DNA from: PALSA-129 sp963842505
GTDB taxonomy: Bacteria > Acidobacteriota > Terriglobia > Bryobacterales > Bryobacteraceae
Assembly: GCA_963842505.1 (NCBI GenBank)
Contig: CAWJGZ010000004.1
Location: forward strand, 744,001-808,000
DNA length: 64,000 nt
Direction of reading: 5' to 3'
Shown: piece by piece, positions 17,295 through 25,750 of the stretch
Position numbering within the stretch: the first letter of the stretch is position 1
Layout of the letters: each line of letters starts with the position of its first letter
Program-made: the position numbers and the translations under genes
Notes under the pieces: model-generated
Databases searched by the model: none
Seen by the model: only the letters and a program-made list of their open reading frames with translations
Told to the model about the DNA's origin: nothing

Positions 17295-19502
17295 ATGAGG
17301 GTCTTTCCCGTCCGGCTTGCGCTTGCATTGGTTGCCGCCGGCTTGAGCGCGTGGGCGCAGGTTTCCGCCACCATCGACATCGACACCACCCACAGCACGC
17401 AGCTTAATGCCAATTTCAGCGGGTTCAACGACGAGGTGGTTTTTCCAGCCGAGTTCTTCGATTACCGGCTGAACGACCTGGCCGCGCAACTTACTCCGGG
17501 TTGGGTAAGGTATCCGAGCGGCAGTTTCAGCGACGCTTTCAACTGGCGGACCGGTCTCATGGTGCCCTCCTGGGCGGCGCAATTTCAAGGCACGAATATC
17601 GCCACGCTGCTCACCGAGGCGGTTCCATGGGTGAACGGAAAAGGCGGCGGCTCATTTGTGGATGGCGCTAACCGAGCGAACTTTCTGGGCGCGAAACTGA
17701 TTGTGTGCGTCAACGGTTTCACCGACACGGCCCAATCGGCCGGGCAGATGGCAGCCTTCGCCAAAACCAATCACATTCCGGTCGCGGTATGGGAGCTTTC
17801 CAACGAACCTTACCTCTACAACGGCTTTTTTTCTTCGGGCGCCGATTACGTCACCAAGATGAAGCCTTATCGCGACGCCATCAAAGCGGCTGATCCCAGC
17901 GCCGTGGTAGCGATCTTCTTTATGGATGCCGGCGATACCAGTTCCAATCCGGCCTGGAACCAGTCGATTATCGGCTACGGGAGCCCATACTGGGACGCGG
18001 TCACTTATCATCACTATCCTCCGCAGAGCAGCGGCGCCTTCAGCCAGTGGATGGCGGACGAAAACGCCGTGCTGGCAGCCAAGACTTCGGCGTATGTCAC
18101 CGGCTATCTCCAGCCGCTGAATCCGCCCGGAACAAAGTTCCTGATCTCGGAGTTTCTTCCCTCCAATGACGGTTTGGGCACCGGCACTTCGTTGACCGAC
18201 GGCACGCTGTATGGCGCCATCTATGCGGCCGAGTACGTGATGCGAATGTCGGGCGTGCCATCCATGCTCTACGTGGGCATGCACGCGCTCACGGGCACCA
18301 CCGGCGTCTACGCGGCCAATACGCATTACATCGACGTACAAAACGCTTACAACGCGGGCGCCACCATCGACACCCTCACCCTGAACTTCGGCTTTTTCAC
18401 CACGGCGCAGCCGCAGGGGCTGGCCGTGCTCAACGGCGTTCTGCGCAACGCCACGCTGGTGGACGCGACAACCGTCACCGGCGGGGCCACCGTCGCCGCT
18501 ACCGGGCTGGGGCAGATTCCGGCGCTCTACGCGCAGGCTTACACCAGCGCCACCGGGCAGCTGAGCGTGGTGATCACCAACAAAGGGGCGGCCGCTCACC
18601 AGGTGACCATCCGCGTAAACGGAACGCAGATTTCGGCAACGCTCCCGGTCCAACTCATCGCCGGTTCCGATCCGGCTGCCATGAACACGGCGTCGGACCC
18701 CACGGCTGTTTCGGTCAATTCACTAACCTCGCCAAACCCGGTGAGCGTGCCGGCTTACAGCGTGGTACGAGTGGATTTGAATTCTCCGGCGGCGGCGTCG
18801 GTGGTCAGCAGCGCAAGTTATGCCGCGGGTCCGGTGGCGCCGCAGGAAATCGTGTCACTTTTCGGACCGGGTATAGACCAGGCTGCGTACACCGGATCGC
18901 TGCCTCTTGGCACCGTCCTGGGCGGAGTTTCGGTGCAGATCGCGGACAGCGGCGGCAACACCCAGTTTGCGCCGCTCCTCGCGGTCGCGTCCACGCAGGC
19001 AAACATTCTGATCCCGCCGGGTCTCGCGCCCGGTCCGGCGACCGTCACAGTCCTGCATGGCTCAACGCCGGTGGTGACCGGTTCCATGACCATTGCCTCC
19101 TCCGCGCCGGGGCTCTACAGCATGAACCAGGACGGAGCGGGAGTAGCGGCGGCCGACGCTTTTCTGGTTACCGCAACCTACCAGACGGTGAACCAGACTG
19201 TGTTCACTTGCAATCCGCCCGCGGTGCGCAGTTGCCTGGCCGCACCGCTGAGCCTGGGCGGCGCAACCGACACACTCTACGTGGAGCTTTATGGCACCGG
19301 CATCCGCGGGGCCGCTTCCGTCCAATGTTTCGTCGGCGGGCAGAGCGTGCCGGTTCTCTACGCCGGTCCGGTGGCAGCCGATCCCGGTCTCGATCAAATC
19401 GACGTCTCGATTCCCAAGAGCCTGGCAGGCTCCGGCGATGTACGTGTGTATGTGCTCGCGGACGGTGTGGCCTCCAACGTGGTCGGCCTGAACATCCAGT
19501 GA
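17295..19502 (+). CDS. Secreted clan-A-type glycoside hydrolase with C-terminal TIGR03437 domain
   Basis: This 735-residue secreted protein starts with a Sec signal (MRVFPVRLALALVAAG to WAQ). Residues about 25-470 look like a TIM-barrel glycosidase plus a beta-sandwich of the GH-A clan (GH39/GH51/GH79-like). WELSNEP at 166-172 carries the likely acid/base Glu171, and LISEFLPS carries the likely nucleophile Glu286. DAVTYHHYPP is the typical strand between them. Residues about 500-735 are a TIGR03437 domain (SASYAAGPVAPQEIVSLFGPG to VASNVVGLNIQ), a Solibacter-type module usually found at C-termini of secreted proteins. The family number and polysaccharide substrate cannot be fixed by eye. It is a stand-alone gene before the tRNA pair. 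Confidence 0.78.
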   Translation: MRVFPVRLALALVAAGLSAWAQVSATIDIDTTHSTQLNANFSGFNDEVVFPAEFFDYRLNDLAAQLTPGWVRYPSGSFSDAFNWRTGLMVPSWAAQFQGTNIATLLTEAVPWVNGKGGGSFVDGANRANFLGAKLIVCVNGFTDTAQSAGQMAAFAKTNHIPVAVWELSNEPYLYNGFFSSGADYVTKMKPYRDAIKAADPSAVVAIFFMDAGDTSSNPAWNQSIIGYGSPYWDAVTYHHYPPQSSGAFSQWMADENAVLAAKTSAYVTGYLQPLNPPGTKFLISEFLPSNDGLGTGTSLTDGTLYGAIYAAEYVMRMSGVPSMLYVGMHALTGTTGVYAANTHYIDVQNAYNAGATIDTLTLNFGFFTTAQPQGLAVLNGVLRNATLVDATTVTGGATVAATGLGQIPALYAQAYTSATGQLSVVITNKGAAAHQVTIRVNGTQISATLPVQLIAGSDPAAMNTASDPTAVSVNSLTSPNPVSVPAYSVVRVDLNSPAAASVVSSASYAAGPVAPQEIVSLFGPGIDQAAYTGSLPLGTVLGGVSVQIADSGGNTQFAPLLAVASTQANILIPPGLAPGPATVTVLHGSTPVVTGSMTIASSAPGLYSMNQDGAGVAAADAFLVTATYQTVNQTVFTCNPPAVRSCLAAPLSLGGATDTLYVELYGTGIRGAASVQCFVGGQSVPVLYAGPVAADPGLDQIDVSIPKSLAGSGDVRVYVLADGVASNVVGLNIQ

Positions 19503-19637
19503 TGTTTGTGGATGGCTTGGCGCGAGTCGGCCGGCGATCAGACGCGGCGTACATAGGACATTTCTTTTTTGCCTGGACAATCACGAATGTGGGAATGGTG
19601 CGGAAGCGCCAGCGCTGGTAGAATGGAAGAGGAACGA

Positions 19638-19712
19638 GCGGGAGTAACTCAGTGGTAGAGTCTCAGCCTTCCAAGCTGTTGGTCGCCGGTTCGATCCCGG
19701 TCTCCCGCTCCA
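19638..19712 (+). tRNA. tRNA-Gly (anticodon TCC)
   Basis: Acceptor arms GCGGGAG and CTCCCGC pair fully. The D-loop, the anticodon loop CTTCCAA (anticodon TCC) and the T-loop TTCGATC are all in place, and CCA is encoded at 19710-19712. The outermost anticodon-stem pair is mismatched and one T-stem pair is G-T, but the fold is otherwise complete. Confidence 0.96.
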
Positions 19713-19720
19713 TCTCTTCA

Positions 19721-19796
19721 GCCGGCGTAGCTCAGTTGGTAGAGCATCTGATTTGTAATCAGAGGGTCGGGGGTTCAAGCCCCTCCGCCGGCTCCA
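19721..19796 (+). tRNA. tRNA-Thr (anticodon TGT)
   Basis: Acceptor arms GCCGGCG and CGCCGGC pair perfectly. The anticodon stem TCTGA/TCAGA closes the loop TTTGTAA, giving anticodon TGT. The T-loop is TTCAAGC with stem GGGGG/CCCCT, and CCA is encoded at 19794-19796. It lies eight bases after tRNA-Gly, so both are probably cut from one transcript. Confidence 0.96.
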
Positions 19797-20058
19797 TGTA
19801 TCACTGAAAATAAAACACTTGTACGGTGGGACGCCTTTGTAGCGCAGAGTTGTGAGCCTACTGGCGGGTCTATCGGCCAGGGGAGCCACGGGATCGCTGC
19901 ACTAAGGAAAGGCAGAGCCACGACCACCCGGGTGCGGCACAGCTCGTTGCGCGCGCCGCGGCCGCAAGGGTTACTGGACGCGCTCGGGTGCGCTCTGCGC
20001 GGACGGGTCGCGGGGCGAATGTGCCGTTGTCCGTGATGCGAGAGCCATGTCCGACCCG
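19797..20058. other. Intergenic region without recognised feature
   Basis: About 260 bases between tRNA-Thr and the convergent end of the G1-peptidase gene. No coding frame with plausible protein content, no tuf or other translation gene, and no clear terminator was found. Confidence 0.5.
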
Positions 20059-23000
20059 TCACATCGTGAAGACCACGCTGGTCGCCAGGTTCACGAAGTA
20101 GCGGGGATTAGTGGTGTAGTGGCCCGCATTCTTGGTGTCGGGAAAGTAATAAATCCACGCATTCAGCGTGAAGTCGTACAGGTACGGAAACAGGCTGGCG
20201 TTGGTGTAGAACCAGTGCCCGCTGGTGTAGTCCCACAGGTAGACTCCGTTGCCGGATGACACGGGGTCGACATACTCATAGCCCATGTCGAAGTGGTCGA
20301 TAAACCCGCCTCCGGTGTACGCGTAGTAGCCGAACAGGTTGCCATCCGGGAACTGCAGATAGTAGACGCCGCTGCCTAACGCGACTTCACCTGCAAAAAA
20401 CGCCGGGTGGCCAGTAACGGCGGTGAAATTCGCGCTCACCGTCTCGGGGGCAACCATGGTCACGGTGGTCGAGGCGCTGCCGGCACTAGCCACCGGGCCG
20501 GTCCAACTCGTGAAGGAGTAACCGCTGTTGGCGGTCGCCGTGACGGGCACCACCGAACCAGAGTCGTAGAAGCCTCCGCTGGCCGGAGTGAACGTGCCGC
20601 CCGCCGCCGGTGAAGCCGATAGGGCCAACTGATACTGAGTCTTGAAGCTGGCGGTGTAGGTGGCCGCAGTACCGGTCACGGTGATGATATGGGAGGCGGC
20701 GCCACCATCGCTCCAGGAGATGAACACGTACTCGGTACCGGGCGACCCCGCTTGCGTCGTCACTACCGCCAGGGTGTGCGGGCCGGGCGAGAGGTTGAGA
20801 GTTTGAGGCGCGGTATAAACCGTGCCATCCAGGCTGAATTGCAGCCCCGGCTGGCTGGTTTGAATGGTGATTCCCGCCACAGCGGAAAAGCTGGCGGTGA
20901 CGGTATGGGGGGCACTCATGGTCACGCTGGTCGAAGCGCTGCCGGCGCTGGCCACGGCGCCGAACCAACTGGTGAAGGAGTAACCGCTGTTGGCGGTCGC
21001 CGTGACGGGCACCACCGAACCGGAGTCGTAGAAGCCTCCGCTGGCCGGCGTGAACGTGCCGCCCGCCGGCGGCGAAGCCGATAGGGCCAACTGATACTGA
21101 GTTTTAAAGATGGCCGTGTAGGTGACTGACGCACCGCCCACGGTGATGGTATGCGACGCGGCGCCGCCATCACTCCAGGACGTAAACACGTACTGCGTGC
21201 CGGCCGCCCCGGCCTGCGTCGTCACTACCGCCAGGGTGTGCGGGCCGGGCGCCATGCTGAGAGTTTGGGGCGCGGTATAAACCGTGACATCCAGGGTGAA
21301 CTGCAGCCCCGGCGGGCTGGTTTGGATGGTGATCGTCAACAAGGAGAAGTTGGCCGTGACAGTCTCGGGGGCAACCATGGTCACGGTGGTCGAAGCGCTG
21401 CTGGCGCTGGCCACGGCGCCGGTCCAATTCGTGAAGGAGTAACCGAAGTTGGCGGTCGCCGTGATGGGCACCACCGAGCCGGAGTCGTAGAAGCCTCCGC
21501 TGGCCGGCGTGAACGTGCCGCCCGCCGCCGGTGAAACCGATAGGCCCAACTGATACTGAGTTTTAAAGCTGGCCGTGTAGGTGGCTGCTGTGCCACTCAC
21601 CGTGATGGTATGGGACGCGGCGCCGCCATCGCTCCAGGAGATGAACACGTACTGCGTGCCGGCCGAACCCGCCTGGGTCGCCACTACGGCCAGGGTGTGC
21701 GGGCCGGGCGCCAGGTTGAGAGTTTGAGGCGCGGTATAAACCGTGCCATCCAGGCTGAATTGCAACCCCGGCGGGCTGGTCTGGATGGTAATTGGCGTCA
21801 ACGGGGAGAAGTTGGCCGTGACGGACTCGGGGGCGCTCATGGTCACGGTGGTCGAAGCGCTGCCGGCACTGGCCACCGGGCCGGTCCAACTCGTGAAGGA
21901 GTAACCGCTGTTGGCGGTCGCCGTGACGGGCACCACCGAACCAGAGTCGTAGAAGCCTCCGCTGGCCGGAGTGAACGTGCCACCCGCCGGCGGTGAAGCC
22001 GATAGGGCCAATTGATACTGAGTCTTAAAGCTGGCCGTGTAGGTGGCTGGCGCGCCGCTCACAGTGATGGTATGCGACGCGGCGCCGCCATCGCTCCACG
22101 AGGTGAACACGTACTCGGTACCGGGTGACCCCGCCTGCGTCGTCACTACCGCCAAGGTGTGCGGGCCCGACGACAGGCTGAGAACTTGAGGCGCGGTATA
22201 AACCGTGCCATCCAGGCTGAACTGCAACCCTACCGGGCTGGTTTGGATGGTGATCCCCGCCAGCGAGGAAAAGTTGGCCGTGACGGACTCGGGGGCACTC
22301 ATGGTCACGGTAGTCGAAGCGCTGCCGGCATTGGCCACCGGGCCGGTCCAACTCGTGAAGGTGTAACCGCTGTTGGCGGTCGCCGTGATGGGGACTACCG
22401 AGCCGGAGTCGTAGAAGCCTCCGCTGGCCGGTGTGAACGTGCCGCCCACCGCCGGTGAAGCCGATAGGCCCAACTGATACTGAGTCTTAAAGCTGGCCGT
22501 GTAGGTGGCTGACGTGCCGCTCACGGTGATGGTATGCGACGCGGCACCGCCATCGCTCCAGGAGGTGAACACGTACTGCGTGCCGGCCGCCCCGGCCTGC
22601 GTCGTCGCTACCGCAATGGTGTGCGACCCCTGCGACAAGTTCAGGGTCTGCGGCGCCGTCTGCGCAGTCCCGCCATCGATGCTGAACTGCAAGCCTTCGG
22701 GATCGGTTTGGATCGTGATTGGGGTGGTAGTGGCGATAATGGTCGTCGAATCAGACGCGGTCGCAGTTGTCGACCCTCCACCCGAGACACTCACCTCGTT
22801 CACCTGCGGCGAACTGGCATTGGCGGCCACGTTCACCAACACGGTGATGGCGGGATAGCTTGTTCCCCCCGCCAGAGAGTCACTGCGGCTGCAAGTAGCC
22901 CCGCCGCAACTCCATCCGGCCCCTGACATCGAAGCCAGGGTCAAGCCTGAAGGCGGGGTCTCTTCCACTGTCACCGTGCCGCTGGTAGCAGCCGCCCCGG

Positions 23001-23922
23001 CCTGGTTCGATACCGTTACCGTGTATGCCGCATTGGTCTCACCCTGGGTAAAATCGCCGCTGTGGGTCTTGGTGATGCTTAGCGCTGGCGCCGCGGGTGC
23101 TACATAATTGACGGAGAAACTTGTCCCATCCGATGAGAGCGCTGTGGGAACGGCTTCGGTCGCACCGCTGCCGCTGACCATTGTGATGGCGGACACGTTC
23201 GTGCCGAACGATCCGATGGGGCCAGCGGTCCCGCTCACGGTTGCGTAACACGTGCCCGCCACACCGCTTTGGTCATAGCCGAAAAGGACGGAGCCGAAAT
23301 TGGCAAGCGGCAAAATTCCAGAAGAGCTCGAGGGCGCCTCGGCTATCCATTCAGCCGACGACCGCAGTGCGCTGCTGACCGTGTGCGAAATACTGAACGT
23401 CTTTCCGGTGGAAACGACGGTTATAGACGCAGTGAATTGTCCGCTGCCGGTGTACTTGACCTCGGCTGAGATAACGTCGCCGGGGCTGATTGTCAAGCTG
23501 CCAATGACAAACGACGGACTCGGGTAAAACTCGTACCAGACGTAATAAGTCGGCGTGCCGCTTGAGCAATCCGAATCTGTTCCGATCTGCTCGACAGTGC
23601 TTGAGGTGAAGCCGTCGATGCCAACCCAGAATGCGGCATATCCGGTAAGTGGTCCGGATGTGCAGTTGGCGACCGGGACTATCCAGGAGCCAGTGACATC
23701 CGTAACGGAACCCGACGCGCCGGTTACAGCGTAACCGCTCCAGTTTTCGGAATCCACCGTGCCATCGTCGTGGCGCGCGCGAATCCTGGCCGGTATGTGT
23801 TGATGCTGGGATTTCGACTGAAAAACGAACGAGCGTTGAGTGGGCGTTGCCAGCGGACTAACCGGAGGGTTTTGCGCGTCCACCAACCCAGCCAAGGCGA
23901 TAACCAGTGCTGCTAGTTTCAT
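20059..23922 (-). CDS. Giant secreted G1-type (eqolisin) peptidase with five tandem beta repeats
   Basis: A 1287-residue secreted protein. The signal peptide (MKLAALVIALAGLVDAQ) is followed by a glutamic-peptidase (G1) domain at about residues 55-275: ENWSGYAVTG, AAFWVGIDGF, VEQIGTD with the candidate catalytic Gln112, YYVWYEFYP, and SAEWIAEAP with candidate catalytic Glu191. This order matches scytalidoglutamic peptidases, which cut proteins at acidic pH. Next come a DUF11-like beta domain (about 280-395), five near-identical modules of 153-154 residues (about 401-1170), each combining a PEGA-like half and an InlB-like half, and an aromatic-rich C-terminal domain of about 117 residues (FYTNASLFPYLYDF). 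I chose the ATG at 23922 because GGAG lies five bases upstream and a signal peptide follows. Surface or extracellular location is inferred. Confidence 0.8.
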   Translation of the reverse strand: MKLAALVIALAGLVDAQNPPVSPLATPTQRSFVFQSKSQHQHIPARIRARHDDGTVDSENWSGYAVTGASGSVTDVTGSWIVPVANCTSGPLTGYAAFWVGIDGFTSSTVEQIGTDSDCSSGTPTYYVWYEFYPSPSFVIGSLTISPGDVISAEVKYTGSGQFTASITVVSTGKTFSISHTVSSALRSSAEWIAEAPSSSSGILPLANFGSVLFGYDQSGVAGTCYATVSGTAGPIGSFGTNVSAITMVSGSGATEAVPTALSSDGTSFSVNYVAPAAPALSITKTHSGDFTQGETNAAYTVTVSNQAGAAATSGTVTVEETPPSGLTLASMSGAGWSCGGATCSRSDSLAGGTSYPAITVLVNVAANASSPQVNEVSVSGGGSTTATASDSTTIIATTTPITIQTDPEGLQFSIDGGTAQTAPQTLNLSQGSHTIAVATTQAGAAGTQYVFTSWSDGGAASHTITVSGTSATYTASFKTQYQLGLSASPAVGGTFTPASGGFYDSGSVVPITATANSGYTFTSWTGPVANAGSASTTVTMSAPESVTANFSSLAGITIQTSPVGLQFSLDGTVYTAPQVLSLSSGPHTLAVVTTQAGSPGTEYVFTSWSDGGAASHTITVSGAPATYTASFKTQYQLALSASPPAGGTFTPASGGFYDSGSVVPVTATANSGYSFTSWTGPVASAGSASTTVTMSAPESVTANFSPLTPITIQTSPPGLQFSLDGTVYTAPQTLNLAPGPHTLAVVATQAGSAGTQYVFISWSDGGAASHTITVSGTAATYTASFKTQYQLGLSVSPAAGGTFTPASGGFYDSGSVVPITATANFGYSFTNWTGAVASASSASTTVTMVAPETVTANFSLLTITIQTSPPGLQFTLDVTVYTAPQTLSMAPGPHTLAVVTTQAGAAGTQYVFTSWSDGGAASHTITVGGASVTYTAIFKTQYQLALSASPPAGGTFTPASGGFYDSGSVVPVTATANSGYSFTSWFGAVASAGSASTSVTMSAPHTVTASFSAVAGITIQTSQPGLQFSLDGTVYTAPQTLNLSPGPHTLAVVTTQAGSPGTEYVFISWSDGGAASHIITVTGTAATYTASFKTQYQLALSASPAAGGTFTPASGGFYDSGSVVPVTATANSGYSFTSWTGPVASAGSASTTVTMVAPETVSANFTAVTGHPAFFAGEVALGSGVYYLQFPDGNLFGYYAYTGGGFIDHFDMGYEYVDPVSSGNGVYLWDYTSGHWFYTNASLFPYLYDFTLNAWIYYFPDTKNAGHYTTNPRYFVNLATSVVFTM
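20400..22730 (-). repeat. Five tandem 459-462 bp coding repeats
   Basis: The landmark GAGTCGTAGAAGCCTCCGC recurs at 20561, 21023, 21482, 21944 and 22406, with spacings of 462, 459, 462 and 462 bases. All differences are multiples of three, so the reading frame is kept. The copies are highly similar at the DNA level, pointing to recent expansion or gene conversion. Such an array can change copy number by recombination and may be miscounted in short-read assemblies. The outer limits given are approximate. Confidence 0.9.
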
Positions 23923-24140
23923 CAGGACTCCGCCAAGCCAGGAATTCCCTTTTGCCCCGGAGCATCTTTGGGTTCCCCGCTTCCGGTTAGTATACATCCA
24001 ACCGACGTTTCTTGATCCGACGAGTTGCATTCCCGGGGTTGAATTATTTCTCCGGGAGCTGTCTTCGCCCCCGCAAGGCGGGGTTGTCACACTAACCTTA
24101 GATATGGCCCCTGCCAACTCTGCCAGGTTCCGGCACTGTC

Positions 24141-24353
24141 TCAGCGCACCATCGTTCCAAGATGCATCAGATAGTGTTCGACAATCGGCCCGAGTGATAG
24201 GGCCGGAAAGAAGGTCAAGGCTGTCATGAGTACGATCGTGCCGAGGAGTAAGGCTGCAAACGGCGAACCATGCGTCGGCATGGTTCCGCCGGTGACTGCC
24301 AGACGTTTTTTAAACGCCGGCTCCAACCTTGAGTCGCGCAAACCGCGAGGCAA
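24141..24353 (-). pseudogene. kdpA: Remnant of kdpA (3' end only)
   Basis: The frame ends with KKRLAVTGGTMPTHG and then TALTFFPALSLGPIVEH, which is the last transmembrane part and C-terminus of KdpA, the K+-binding subunit of the KdpFABC potassium pump. Only about 60 of the usual 550-600 residues are present. No kdpB, kdpC or rest of kdpA lies in the window, and what precedes it (24354-24374) joins directly to the end of the DUF1501 gene. This is therefore a broken remnant left by a deletion or rearrangement and should not be functional. Confidence 0.7.
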
Positions 24354-24374
24354 AATGGGGAAGTCGGGATAAAG

Positions 24375-25733
24375 CTAAACAAACGCCGGCGTCTGATACG
24401 AAAAACTGTGCAGATTCGGGAAGACGTAGTCCAGATCCGCTTGCGCCGACACGCCGAACCATTTCGCCAGTGCGCCGTCATATTGGTCTTCGGAGGTGCT
24501 CGGGACCCACGTGCCACGGGTCGTGGAATCATCCGAGCCGGCTAGCGCGAGGTTGGGGAACGTGCCGTACAGGTTGCCGCCGTTCACGGCGCCGCCCATA
24601 ACCAGGGCGTGGCTGCCCCATCCGTGGTCGGTGCCGGCGTTGCCGTTGGGCTGGAAGGTGCGGCCGAAGTCGGACTCGGTAAATGTGGTCACGTTGTTCT
24701 GCACGCCGAGCAGGCCCATGGCCTGGTCGAAGGCCGCCAGCGCGTTGGCGAGGTTGGTATAGAGGGTCACCTGCTGCGCCAGTTGGTTGGAGTGCGTGTC
24801 GTAGCCGCCCTGGCTGCAGAAGAAGATCTGGCGAGTGGCGCCGAGCGAGGCGCGCACCTGGATGAGCTTGGCCACCTGCGCCAATTGAGTGCCGATATCG
24901 GTGTTCGCAAACGTGACGCCCAGGCTGCTGCTGCCGGCCACCGCGGCATTCACGGCCTGAGCCACGGCGATGGCATCTTTCAGCGAATTCTGTGCCGCTT
25001 GAATGAGGGTCACTCCGCTCGAAAGGCTGAGCATGTTCTGCAAGGCGGTGGATCCTGCATCGGTGGCGGGCGCCGTGAGTCCGAAATTGCTGGTGTTCAC
25101 GGTGGAGGGCTGGGTGGTCTCGCCGATCAACTGAAGCGCGTTGCCGCTGATGCTGATCGAGGGTGGCACCGTGCCGGAAACGCCAGCCACCTTGTCGGCC
25201 AACCGGCCCGCCCAACCGGTGGTCGCGCCGCCCTGCGGCACGGCGTTCTGCCATTCGTTCTGCTGGTCGGAATGCGAATAGAGATTCACCGGCAGCGGCA
25301 CGGAGGTGAGCTGCGGCAGGCCATTCGAAGCATGCGGCACGCGTTGCACCAGCGTGCCCACGTTGGCCACCAGTGCCAGGCGCTTGGAAGTGTTGTACAG
25401 CGCGGCGATGGGCGCGAAACTGGGGTGCAGACCATAGTCGGCATTAGTGGCCGGGTCATGGATGGTCAGCAGCGAAGCCTGCGGGAGGGCCAGGTTCTGG
25501 CGGATCTTCTGGTAGTTGGCGTACGTCGCGGCGTCGTTGGGGACCAGCATATTGTTGGCATCGTTGCCGCCGAACAGGAAGATGCACACCATAGCCTTGT
25601 AATTGCCGGACGATTGCGCCCGCGCGGTCATCAGGCCGGCCTGTCCAAAGGCCGCGGCCGCGCCGATGGTGGAAAGCGTGCGGCAGCCGAGCCGAAGAAA
25701 GTCGCGACGCGATCGAAACTGGTGGAATGTCAT
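24375..25733 (-). CDS. DUF1501 family protein, Tat-exported
   Basis: A 452-residue protein with a twin-arginine leader (SRRDFLRLGC, residues 8-17) followed by the start of the DUF1501 domain: MVCIFLFGGNDANNMLVP, then DYGLHPSFAPI, YSHSDQQNEWQ, and near the end TFTESDFGRTFQPNG and GTDHGWGSHALVMGG. These conserved Asp/His/Ser residues place it in the alkaline-phosphatase-like/sulfatase-like superfamily, but no activity is established for DUF1501. It starts 17 bases after the stop of the DUF1800 gene, in the usual DUF1800-DUF1501 pair of Acidobacteria, Planctomycetes and others, so the two probably act together outside the cytoplasmic membrane. Confidence 0.88.
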   Translation of the reverse strand: MTFHQFRSRRDFLRLGCRTLSTIGAAAAFGQAGLMTARAQSSGNYKAMVCIFLFGGNDANNMLVPNDAATYANYQKIRQNLALPQASLLTIHDPATNADYGLHPSFAPIAALYNTSKRLALVANVGTLVQRVPHASNGLPQLTSVPLPVNLYSHSDQQNEWQNAVPQGGATTGWAGRLADKVAGVSGTVPPSISISGNALQLIGETTQPSTVNTSNFGLTAPATDAGSTALQNMLSLSSGVTLIQAAQNSLKDAIAVAQAVNAAVAGSSSLGVTFANTDIGTQLAQVAKLIQVRASLGATRQIFFCSQGGYDTHSNQLAQQVTLYTNLANALAAFDQAMGLLGVQNNVTTFTESDFGRTFQPNGNAGTDHGWGSHALVMGGAVNGGNLYGTFPNLALAGSDDSTTRGTWVPSTSEDQYDGALAKWFGVSAQADLDYVFPNLHSFSYQTPAFV

Positions 25734-25750
25734 AGCTGTTGTTCTCCCCC

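Noticed and set aside
19775..20062. Minus-strand frame of 95 codons after the tRNA pair
   Set aside because: It overlaps tRNA-Thr and its translation is a low-information Arg/Pro/Ala mix.
20400..22730. Possible CRISPR-like regular array
   Set aside because: The period is about 460 bases, all units are in frame within one coding sequence, and there are no short repeats with unique spacers.
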